Source of the DNA: a virus
Length of the DNA: 39,634 nucleotides
Strand: one strand, 5' to 3'
Virus record (IMG/VR): IMGVR_UViG_3300018428_000059
Span: 1-39,634 of that record
Positions 1-7,108 of this stretch are shown here, one piece after another. The notes under the pieces are model-generated. The model searched no databases. It was not told the origin of the DNA and saw nothing but the letters and a program-made list of their open reading frames with translations. Made by a program: the position numbers and the translations under genes. Every line of letters starts with the position of its first letter. Positions within the stretch are counted from its first letter, which is position 1.

Positions 1-165
1 ACTTCTACTAACGATGGCATTATAACAGACGAACAACTGGCTGCTCAATATCGTTCGCAAGCTGACGCTTTGTTTAAAGAAGCAAAGTCTTTACGCGAAC
101 AAGCAGAGGAGTTGGTACCTACGAAGAAAAAGAGGTCCAAAGCCAGTGCCCAAGAAGTCGAATAA
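1..165 (+). CDS. C-terminal end of an unrecognised small phage protein (partial)
   Basis: Reading frame 1 is open from the first base to a TAA at 163-165 and encodes the last 54 residues of a protein whose start lies outside the window. The tail is hydrophilic and probably helical, with an Ala/Glu/Leu-rich stretch (AAQYRSQADALFKEAKSLRE) that could form a coiled coil, followed by a basic run (PTKKKRSK). I do not recognise the family. The downstream gene begins inside it at 146 in another frame, a 20-nt overlap that suggests translational coupling. The reading frame and stop are certain; function is unknown. Confidence 0.7.
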   Translation, partial: TSTNDGIITDEQLAAQYRSQADALFKEAKSLREQAEELVPTKKKRSKASAQEVE

Positions 166-457
166 ATTACCCCAGGAAGCAATTAATCATTGGCCAGAGG
201 TATTTGAGGACATCGAAATTGATGTAGTTCCTCTCGAATACCTCCATTCGATTCGTGTTTCGTTTGTCGATGGTAAAATATGGGATATTGACGTTAAAAG
301 AAATAATCAAAAAGTAGAGGATTTAGAAAAATCCTTAGATGAACTGTTCGCTCAATACTCAGATAGTATTGAAAATGTAGATTTTCGTCTTGATACTTTA
401 AAAGTTAAACAAGACATTACTAATAGAACTAGAAAATTCCTTAAATTAAGAAAGTAG
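146..457 (+). CDS. Small conserved-looking hypothetical protein, GTG start
   Basis: This 103-residue protein starts at a GTG, with an AGAGG ribosome-binding site at 132-136 about 9 nt upstream. It has no signal peptide or membrane segment. The centre looks like a small beta region (EYLHSIRVSFVDGKIWDIDV) and the C-terminus is helical and basic (ITNRTRKFLKLRK). It resembles small proteins I associate with head-gene clusters of marine T4-like phages, but I cannot assign a T4 gene number. It overlaps the upstream gene by 20 nt. The late promoter for the next gene begins 18 nt after its stop, so it seems to close the upstream transcription unit, although no terminator is visible. Function unknown. 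Confidence 0.7.
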   Translation: MPKKSNKLPQEAINHWPEVFEDIEIDVVPLEYLHSIRVSFVDGKIWDIDVKRNNQKVEDLEKSLDELFAQYSDSIENVDFRLDTLKVKQDITNRTRKFLKLRK

Positions 458-474
458 CCATTCCGGCGCAATCG

Positions 475-482
475 GATAAATA
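475..482 (+). promoter_or_regulatory. T4-type late promoter (GATAAATA)
   Basis: GATAAATA matches the NATAAATA form of the T4-like late promoter, recognised by RNA polymerase carrying gp55. It lies 39 nt before the ATG at 521, which leaves room for a short leader and the AGGAG ribosome-binding site at 507-511. It would drive the fibre-like gene at 521. Confidence 0.65.
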
Positions 483-491
483 CTAATAACA

Positions 492-499
492 AATAAATA
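492..499 (+). promoter_or_regulatory. Possible second late promoter (AATAAATA)
   Basis: A second NATAAATA match lies 17 bp after the first. Initiation about 6-7 nt downstream would leave almost no leader before the ribosome-binding site at 507-511, so this copy may be non-functional or may serve as a spare -10 element. The DNA here is AT-rich, so chance is possible. Confidence 0.3.
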
Positions 500-520
500 T
501 GTTATCAGGAGTTAACTAGA

Positions 521-2179
521 ATGGCATTACAGATCAGACGTGGCACAGATGCTGAACGTACCGCAGGCGGTGGTGTAGTATTCGCCGAAGGCGAACTTAT
601 ATATGTAACTGACACCGACGCACTATACATAGGTGACGGTTCAACAGCGGGCGGTTTAAAACTTACAGACAGCGCAGGCGCAGTATTAGGAAGTTATATT
701 ACTGCTGACACAATCAATTCAACAATAGATTTACAACAAAACTTAGACCTTAATGGTAACGATATTATTGGAACAGGTAATATTAACATTAACGGAACAG
801 TTACAGCAACAGGCAACATTAACATCGGTGACGATGCTAACACCGATACTGTAGACTTTACTGCAAAGATAACAAGCTCTTTAACTCCAAACGCAGATTC
901 TACACATAACATCGGTGCAATGAATGCACGTTGGAATAATGGTTACTTTACTGGTTTAGTTGTTGACGGACAAGTAGATGCAGTAGCAGTAAATGCAGAT
1001 GTAGTTGCTGATAATTCGTCTGTAATGGTAGACGTAAGTGCTAATGAATTTAATGGCAACTTAACTGGCGATGTTACAGGTAATGTAACTGGTGATGTAA
1101 CTGGTAACGTTACAGGTAATGTAACTGGTAACACAACAGGAACCCATACAGGTGATGTTAAAGGTTCTGTATTCGGCGACGATAGCACCCTAATTATTGA
1201 TGGTATTAATAATACACTAATTGGTAATTTAACAGGAAATGTAAGTGGTGATTTAAGTGGCTATGTTAGATCAGCAAACGAAACAATTATTCTTAATCCA
1301 GGTACCGACGGAACTAATGCTAACTATATTGGTACAGTTCAGGGTAATGTAACTGGTAATGTTACAGGCGACTTAACTGGTGATGTAACTGGTAATGTTA
1401 CAGGTAATGTAACTGGTAACACAACAGGATATCACACAGGTGATGTTACAGGTTCAATATTTGCAGATGATTCTACATTATTAATAGATGCAGTCGGAGG
1501 TACTATTTCTGGATCAGCAATTACAGGTACTGTTACTGCTACATTTGTCGGCGACATAACTGGTAACATTACTACTAATACTATTGATTCTGCAGATTCA
1601 AGTGAAGTTGCAGTAGTTCCTACGTTTAGAGCAAACTCAACTGCATTTATTGATCAAGAATTATTTATTGGTTCTCCTAGAGATACAGGAGGCACACCAC
1701 TAAATCCACAAACACATATTACTCCACTTGTGTTTCAAAACTTTGACTCACTTGCAAGAACCGGTGCAGTATATACTAATACATTAGCATCAAACGATAC
1801 TAATCCTCTTATTAGTTTAGAAATACAATCCGGTGTTACTTGTAATTATGACTTAGCCGTTCTAGGTGAAATGTCAAACACAGATGGCGGATTAGTTGTA
1901 TCCGGACGTGACGGCGCTTCAACACTAGCACAAATAGTACTAACACAATATAATGGTACTATTGGAGTTGAAGCAGAAGAAGACGACGATAATAACTATA
2001 CAACACAAGCAATTATTAACAACGATGTAGCAAACTTTATTACTATGCCTGTTAAGTTTGCTAACATGGATAGTACTACTAGAGACGGTTTAACTGCTGA
2101 AGCAGGTATGGTTATATTTAATACTACAACTACTAAACTACAAGTTTATACAGGTAGTGCGTGGGAAGACTTGCATTAA
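521..2179 (+). CDS. Tail fibre/appendage protein with Mtd-like N-terminus and GNVTG repeats
   Basis: A 552-residue virion-type protein. Residues 1-50 (MALQIRRGTDAERTAGGG, then a 'YVTDTDALYIGDGSTAGG' segment) match the N-terminal domain seen in phage major tropism determinant (Mtd) and other appendage proteins. Residues about 180-320 hold two blocks of short Gly-Asn/Asp-Val-Thr-Gly repeats, typical of trimeric beta-structured fibre shafts. The C-terminus (VIFNTTTTKLQVYTGSAW) is a short motif common at the ends of marine phage fibre-like proteins. The ATG at 521 follows AGGAG at 507-511, and late-promoter motifs lie upstream. It is alone on the + strand here, facing the fibre cluster across a shared terminator. 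Probably involved in host recognition or virion decoration; virion location is inferred. Confidence 0.75.
   Translation: MALQIRRGTDAERTAGGGVVFAEGELIYVTDTDALYIGDGSTAGGLKLTDSAGAVLGSYITADTINSTIDLQQNLDLNGNDIIGTGNININGTVTATGNINIGDDANTDTVDFTAKITSSLTPNADSTHNIGAMNARWNNGYFTGLVVDGQVDAVAVNADVVADNSSVMVDVSANEFNGNLTGDVTGNVTGDVTGNVTGNVTGNTTGTHTGDVKGSVFGDDSTLIIDGINNTLIGNLTGNVSGDLSGYVRSANETIILNPGTDGTNANYIGTVQGNVTGNVTGDLTGDVTGNVTGNVTGNTTGYHTGDVTGSIFADDSTLLIDAVGGTISGSAITGTVTATFVGDITGNITTNTIDSADSSEVAVVPTFRANSTAFIDQELFIGSPRDTGGTPLNPQTHITPLVFQNFDSLARTGAVYTNTLASNDTNPLISLEIQSGVTCNYDLAVLGEMSNTDGGLVVSGRDGASTLAQIVLTQYNGTIGVEAEEDDDNNYTTQAIINNDVANFITMPVKFANMDSTTRDGLTAEAGMVIFNTTTTKLQVYTGSAWEDLH
1089..1428 (+). repeat. Two in-frame direct repeats 288 nt apart inside the fibre-like gene
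   Basis: Positions 1089-1140 and 1377-1428 are 52-nt copies that differ at one base. Each is built from shorter ~12-nt units encoding TGNV/TGDV. The 288-nt period is exactly 96 codons, and the flanking segments also correspond (a GSxFxDDSTLxID stretch follows both copies). This indicates an internal duplication of about 96 residues in the shaft. Confidence 0.85.
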
Positions 2180-2193
2180 AACCACCTCTTAGA

Positions 2194-2216
2194 GCTTATA
2201 TAAGCGTCATACACGC
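2194..2216. repeat. 12-bp perfect palindrome and adjoining short hairpin
   Basis: GCTTATATAAGC at 2194-2205 is a perfect palindrome. It is followed by GCGT/ACGC arms (2204-2207 and 2213-2216) around a 5-nt loop. It lies just after the stop codon at 2179 in the convergent intergenic region, so it may help 3'-end formation or mRNA stability. The role is inferred. Confidence 0.4.
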
Positions 2217-2254
2217 TATCTAATTAAGTACGCATATAAAGTACTACAAGTCAT

Positions 2255-2280
2255 AAAAAAAGGCGCATTGCGCCTTTTTT
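2255..2280. terminator. Bidirectional rho-independent terminator
   Basis: An A run leads into GGCGC (2262-2266), a 3-nt loop, GCGCC (2270-2274) and a T run (2275-2280). The stem has 5 G-C pairs extended by about 6 A-T pairs, and both strands read as hairpin plus U-tract. It sits between the convergent genes ending at 2179 (+) and 2295 (-), so it can end both transcripts. Confidence 0.9.
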
Positions 2281-2294
2281 ATTTTGGCAAGTTT

Positions 2295-4886
2295 TTAAAC
2301 TTTTAAGAATACTTCAACCAATTTTTCACCGTCATTGCTTTCATCACTGTGCAATGCAACGCCTACTAAATCACCTTCACCGTCTACACTTGCAAGGCCA
2401 TCTTGATAAACATATACAGCTTCGCCTTTCTTAACAGGGCCATATATTCTAACTGGAACTCGTCCTTTAAGTGCAACTGCTTGTCCTTCTGCTTCTGCAT
2501 TCATTAAATATGCTGGCTTATCTGATATAACACCTGCTACAACGCCTGTTGCTGTTGCTAGTGCCATTTCAGTATCTTCGTCAGTACTAACTTCAACTAC
2601 TGTACCTACTGGATATTCTTCTGCTGTAGAATATTTTTCTGCTAAGTCAGCAAATGTTGCTGATGTTGCTGTACCAACAAAATTGCCTGATGAAAGTGTA
2701 ATACCATCTGCATCAAATCTACTATGTAATGCTCCGTTTATAGTTACATTCATTACTCCGGTTGCAACTGTTGCATTAGTAGTACCGCTTACAATTTGAT
2801 CTGAGCTGATGCCGCTAATTGCACTATTAAGTCCAGAAATTAAACTATCAACTTCGCCTGTGCTGTAAACACCTAAATTAGTTCTAGCATTAGGTGCTGT
2901 AGTTGCTCCTGTTCCGCCGCCACTAATACCAAGTGTACCTTCGTTTGCAAAACTAAAGTTATCACAATATAAATTAGCAAAGTAACCATCTTTAGTTGTT
3001 CCTGCTTCGTTAACTTGTCCGTAGAACTTACCATCAGCAGTAATATCTTCTGCTGCAAAGCTACCAAACTGGTCTCTTCCTACAATCTTGTTTGCATCAT
3101 TTGATGTAGCAATATCTAGTCCTAATGTTATAACAGCAGATTCTACCGGTGTGCCTTCTTGATCGTTATTAGTATAAACGTTAAGATATTGTCCTTCTAT
3201 ACCACTTCTTGTAGCAACACTAGCGACATATATACCAGCAGTATCTTCTCCTAGTTGAACTGCATTATTAACTGTTGACAAATTGATGTTAACATCTGAT
3301 GATCCGTCAAATACTGCGCTTCCTGAAGCATCTCCTGTAAATGTAATTGTTCTTGGAGTTGTTAATACATCTGCAGATGTTGCAATACCGTTTAACGGTC
3401 CTACAAATTCAGAAGCATGTAATCTTCCTGTTGCATCTCTAACGCCAACAGTATTTGGCTCTGCTGCACCGGTTGATGCTACACTTGCAGCTCTATATTC
3501 AAACTGATTTGGAACTCCTGTTGGAACTTGTAATCTAACAGCCGTTGTTGCTAGACCACTAAATGTATTTGCTGTAAGATTTCCGTTAGTATCTCTTAGT
3601 GCAACTGTTCCGGCTGTAGCACTTGCAGAAGCGTTTACATAGTCTGTTGTCCCGTCAACTCTTAAACTGTCTGCACGAGTAACTCTTGCAGTAACAGCAG
3701 CCGCTGCATCTGAAGAATTAAATAAACCTGTTCCTCTAAACGCTGTACCGTATATGTCTCCGACACTATCTCTAGTAACTAAAGTATCGTTTGTATTTGA
3801 TTTTGTAGCACTTTTATATGTACCGTCACTCAATACAAGATTTGCTTTATCAGTAATACCTTTAAAGTTTGTTGCGTGAATTTCATTCCATCTTAAACTA
3901 CTTGTACCTAAATCAAAAGTGTTATCTAGTGTTGGATTAAATCCTGTTGTTGTAACTGTAGCAGGATTAATAGTTGTGCCTTGTAAGTCTTGTACACTAA
4001 AATGGAGTTTGCCACCATTTATAGTAGAAAGTAATTCCGCTTCTCCATTTGCAACTCTTAATCTTACTTCGTCGTTTGGTCCAATGTTAATACCGTCGTT
4101 ATCGTTAATGTCAACTTGAGTTATGAATACTGGGTTAGAACGTTCTACAAACTCTTCAGCAAGAACTCCTCCTAAACGTAAGGCATTAGAAGCATTACCC
4201 CAGAAATTATAATTATCTTGTGTTACACCATTATTTGAGTTTTCTGTATTAACTAGTGTAATACCTTTTTTGATTCTATCAAATCCGCTAATTGCACTAC
4301 CGTTATCTAATGTAAATTCATCATTACTAACAATAAAAACTGTTGTGTCGTTGACATATCCTCTTAAAATTTTATGTGCATGATCGTTTGGAGTAGGGTC
4401 GCCGTCAACTAATAAATTATCAAAAACTGTCTGCTCTACTACATCAGTTAAAACATTTTGCGCAGCTTTTGGTCCTATTAATACAAAAGGATCGCCAGTT
4501 GTAGATCCGCTATGTGCATATAATTGATTCGTAACATCGTCCCACCACATGTCACCTTTATTAACATTGTTAGTTGTAATAGCAGCACCGGAAGGCTTAG
4601 GTCCAATGTGCAAGTTACCTAGGGATACAAAAACGTTTTCGTCATTTCCGTCATATATTTCGATTTTGTTAGAATCAACATTAAACCATAATTGTCCAGC
4701 AATAGGTCTAGGTGGTTGATTTCTACTTGCAAAGTTTTCTAGTAAGTAAACAAAATTCTCATTTTGAATTTCGCCGTATCCTGAATAGTTCTTACCTATC
4801 AGTTTTAAATCGGTACTATTATCAATAGTTCCGTCTTCGACAACTGTAAGTTCGGAGTTATCAGTTTTAAAAATTGTATAAGCCAT
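2295..4886 (-). CDS. Tail fibre protein, third tandem paralogue (C-terminal Gly/beta domain)
   Basis: An 863-residue protein. Residues 1-230 share a domain with the two genes upstream: a GKNYSGYGEIQNENFVYLLE segment, then GQLWFN, GDMWWD, LIGP, and a 'VFIVSNDEF' / 'KGITLVN' segment. The middle has fibre-shaft character, including the GGGTGATTAPNARTNLGV motif common in phage tail fibres. The last ~110 residues (from ADLAEKYSTAEEYPVGTVVE, then GVISDKPAY and ALKGRVPVRIYGPVKKGEAV) form a C-terminal domain found on many phage fibres and somewhat like the Peptidase_G2/chaperone-type tips; self-cleavage cannot be judged here. AGGGG lies about 9 nt before the ATG and a late promoter lies 28 nt upstream, so it can be transcribed independently. 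It is the last gene of the cluster, ending at the shared terminator. Confidence 0.8.
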   Translation of the reverse strand: MAYTIFKTDNSELTVVEDGTIDNSTDLKLIGKNYSGYGEIQNENFVYLLENFASRNQPPRPIAGQLWFNVDSNKIEIYDGNDENVFVSLGNLHIGPKPSGAAITTNNVNKGDMWWDDVTNQLYAHSGSTTGDPFVLIGPKAAQNVLTDVVEQTVFDNLLVDGDPTPNDHAHKILRGYVNDTTVFIVSNDEFTLDNGSAISGFDRIKKGITLVNTENSNNGVTQDNYNFWGNASNALRLGGVLAEEFVERSNPVFITQVDINDNDGINIGPNDEVRLRVANGEAELLSTINGGKLHFSVQDLQGTTINPATVTTTGFNPTLDNTFDLGTSSLRWNEIHATNFKGITDKANLVLSDGTYKSATKSNTNDTLVTRDSVGDIYGTAFRGTGLFNSSDAAAAVTARVTRADSLRVDGTTDYVNASASATAGTVALRDTNGNLTANTFSGLATTAVRLQVPTGVPNQFEYRAASVASTGAAEPNTVGVRDATGRLHASEFVGPLNGIATSADVLTTPRTITFTGDASGSAVFDGSSDVNINLSTVNNAVQLGEDTAGIYVASVATRSGIEGQYLNVYTNNDQEGTPVESAVITLGLDIATSNDANKIVGRDQFGSFAAEDITADGKFYGQVNEAGTTKDGYFANLYCDNFSFANEGTLGISGGGTGATTAPNARTNLGVYSTGEVDSLISGLNSAISGISSDQIVSGTTNATVATGVMNVTINGALHSRFDADGITLSSGNFVGTATSATFADLAEKYSTAEEYPVGTVVEVSTDEDTEMALATATGVVAGVISDKPAYLMNAEAEGQAVALKGRVPVRIYGPVKKGEAVYVYQDGLASVDGEGDLVGVALHSDESNDGEKLVEVFLKV

Positions 4887-4913
4887 TAGTTTTTACCCCT
4901 GTTACGATATAAG

Positions 4914-4921
4914 TATTTATC
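4914..4921 (-). promoter_or_regulatory. T4-type late promoter (GATAAATA on the minus strand)
   Basis: The minus strand reads CGATAAATACT here, a NATAAATA late-promoter match 28 nt upstream of the ATG at 4886. It sits in the 47-bp gap between two fibre genes and would give the last fibre gene its own late transcript. Confidence 0.7.
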
Positions 4922-4933
4922 GTATTTTGCCCT

Positions 4934-7108
4934 TTATGGTGTGTATGATTCCCAGAAGTTGCTACTACCTGTATTTGCAACTCTATAGTAACGCTTAACT
5001 CGTGTAACACCTAAAGTAACAATACCAGAAGCATTACCTGTAAAGCCGATATCTTCTACTAACTGCTGGTTTGAATCGCCGCCATCTGGACCGCTAATAT
5101 CACTAAAGTCTACACCTATTGAATTATATTGGATGGCTGCTTCAACATCGATACCAGAAACATTACCAACTGAACTGTAAGTATATACTCTTGCAACAGT
5201 GCCAACTCTTTTTTCTGTAGCTGGATACAAGAAGTCAAGTGTGTCAATAATTTGTGCTTCAATAGTTGGAAAACCTACATCTGGCATTCCAGATGTATCT
5301 AGTGTCATCGATACCGGAGCACTTTCAATTTCTGTGTCTACATAATCTTTGTTTGCTGCATCACTTAGTGCGCCTGTGTTTGGATCTGTTGTTGCAAGAC
5401 CTGTAATTTTTACAGGATTTCCATTACTAGTAACTGTAATAGTTGCACCACTATCTATAGTTAAACCGGTGCCGGTAACTTTTAAAGTAGGTACACTTCC
5501 TATCTCGTCAATTAATATACTATTATGAACTCTTAATCTGTCCATAATACCTACATCTCTTAACCCTGGTGCTTCTTCAATTGCAACTCCTAATGAGTCT
5601 TGAGTCATTACAGTAACGTCATCTACCTTAAAGACCTTTCCACTAACTAAGTTTAAGTTATCGCTAACTTCCCAGTTTGTGCCGTTTACTGTATCATTAA
5701 TCCATTTAATATGTTTATCGTTTGCATTACTAAATGAAGCTAAACCTTTAACAATAATGCCTGCGCCATCAGCTGTACTATCTTTTCTTTGCGCAACACT
5801 TGCTGCATACACTTCGGTAGTTAAATCTGCCTGATAAAGTATTCCTGCATTGTTAGCAGTTAATGTATTACCTGAACCAGATAAAAATTCTCCGTTAAGT
5901 GGTTCTAATGTAATTACATTCCTTGCTTCATTAATTTCTTTAAATGATGCTGTTGCTCCTGAATTAGATTGTGTAATAATTTCTCCTGCTTCTAACTGTG
6001 CAGCAAGTGTAGAAGCAATCGCAGTATCCATTGTAAGTACAGTGTCAGTGTGCCCTATTTCAATATTGTAATCGTCAACAGTAAGTGTAGCAGTTTCAAT
6101 AGTAGTGTTACTTCCTTCAACTGTCAAATCACCTCTAATAATAGCGTTACCGTTAACATCTAATGTATCTCTAGGAGCATCGCCTGTAAGCAGATTTACA
6201 CCCATTCTTCTTGTATCTGCTGTTAAAATTAATGCATCGTATTCGTTTGCTTCTGTGTTTAGAAGTCTTACTCTAAAACCTTTATTAACAATAGTGTTTT
6301 GAATATTAGTGTAATCGCCTGATATAAAATATCTCGACTCGCCTGATCTACCAACAGTTAATCCTGACTGGTTTCTAATCGCAATAGAACCAGTAGTTTC
6401 AGAGTTGGCATCAGAAGCAACAAACTGTGAAGCAGTTTTACGTTTTCTTAATCCTGTTGCAGGATCCACTTCGTCTGTAATGAGAGAGTTAGCTGCATCT
6501 GAAACACCGTAAAATCTAAAGTTATCTTCATCAATAATGTTGATACCTTTTTGTATACTACCTGTGATATTTAACCTTGTTTGTTCAATAACTGTTGGTA
6601 AGTATTCGTCATCACTAATTAGTGCTACAAGAACTCCGCCTACATACAACTTAACAATAGTGTGGTCAACTGATGATCTATCACGTACTGTATCTATTTC
6701 AAATCCTGAAAGCCCTTGTGCTGCACTGTATTGAGGTCCTACTAATACTAAATCACTTCCATCATAAAAGTATAATTTGTTTGTTGCGTTATTAATCCAT
6801 ATATCGCCAGCAACCATTTGTGGTTGTACATTACTAATAATAGGACCATTGGATTTAAACGCAGTTCCGTCGTAAACTTTTAATCTTCCCTCACCGGTAT
6901 CGTACCATAATTGCCCTGTTACAGGAGTATTAGGTGTAGCTGTGCTTGCAAAGTTTTCAAGTATCTTAATTAAATTTTCATTAAGTGCTTCACCAAAACC
7001 TACATAGTTCCTTCCGATAAGTGTAATATCGCAAGATGTAGTATCTACTTGTCCGTCAACTAGTTCCGTTAAAAGCGTACCATCTGTTTTGTTTAGTTTA
7101 TAAGCCAT
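4934..7108 (-). CDS. Tail fibre protein, second tandem paralogue
   Basis: A 724-residue protein with the same N-terminal domain as its neighbours. It shows GRNYVGFGEALNENLIKILE near residue 30, then GQLWYDTGEGRLKVYDG, GDIWIN, LVGPQYS, and 'VALISDDEY' followed by 'QKGINII' near residues 150-190. Residues about 240-290 (GSIAIRNQSGLTVGRSGES) parallel the 729-residue neighbour. The C-terminal third is different: no collar domain and no chaperone-like tip, and it ends SSNFWESYTP. Its ATG overlaps the stop of the preceding gene (TAATG at 7106-7110), and a GGGGA ribosome-binding site lies inside that gene, so translation is probably coupled. Likely a virion fibre or baseplate-attached protein; receptor unknown. 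Confidence 0.75.
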   Translation of the reverse strand: MAYKLNKTDGTLLTELVDGQVDTTSCDITLIGRNYVGFGEALNENLIKILENFASTATPNTPVTGQLWYDTGEGRLKVYDGTAFKSNGPIISNVQPQMVAGDIWINNATNKLYFYDGSDLVLVGPQYSAAQGLSGFEIDTVRDRSSVDHTIVKLYVGGVLVALISDDEYLPTVIEQTRLNITGSIQKGINIIDEDNFRFYGVSDAANSLITDEVDPATGLRKRKTASQFVASDANSETTGSIAIRNQSGLTVGRSGESRYFISGDYTNIQNTIVNKGFRVRLLNTEANEYDALILTADTRRMGVNLLTGDAPRDTLDVNGNAIIRGDLTVEGSNTTIETATLTVDDYNIEIGHTDTVLTMDTAIASTLAAQLEAGEIITQSNSGATASFKEINEARNVITLEPLNGEFLSGSGNTLTANNAGILYQADLTTEVYAASVAQRKDSTADGAGIIVKGLASFSNANDKHIKWINDTVNGTNWEVSDNLNLVSGKVFKVDDVTVMTQDSLGVAIEEAPGLRDVGIMDRLRVHNSILIDEIGSVPTLKVTGTGLTIDSGATITVTSNGNPVKITGLATTDPNTGALSDAANKDYVDTEIESAPVSMTLDTSGMPDVGFPTIEAQIIDTLDFLYPATEKRVGTVARVYTYSSVGNVSGIDVEAAIQYNSIGVDFSDISGPDGGDSNQQLVEDIGFTGNASGIVTLGVTRVKRYYRVANTGSSNFWESYTP

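Noticed and set aside
1061-1460. Regularly spaced short repeats that could suggest a CRISPR-like or non-coding repeat array.
   Set aside because: The units stay in frame and encode GNVTG/GDVTG shaft repeats of the fibre-like protein.
521-2179. Diversity-generating retroelement, because of the Mtd-like N-terminus.
   Set aside because: No reverse transcriptase and no template/variable repeat pair is visible in the window, and the C-terminus is not a C-type-lectin variable domain.
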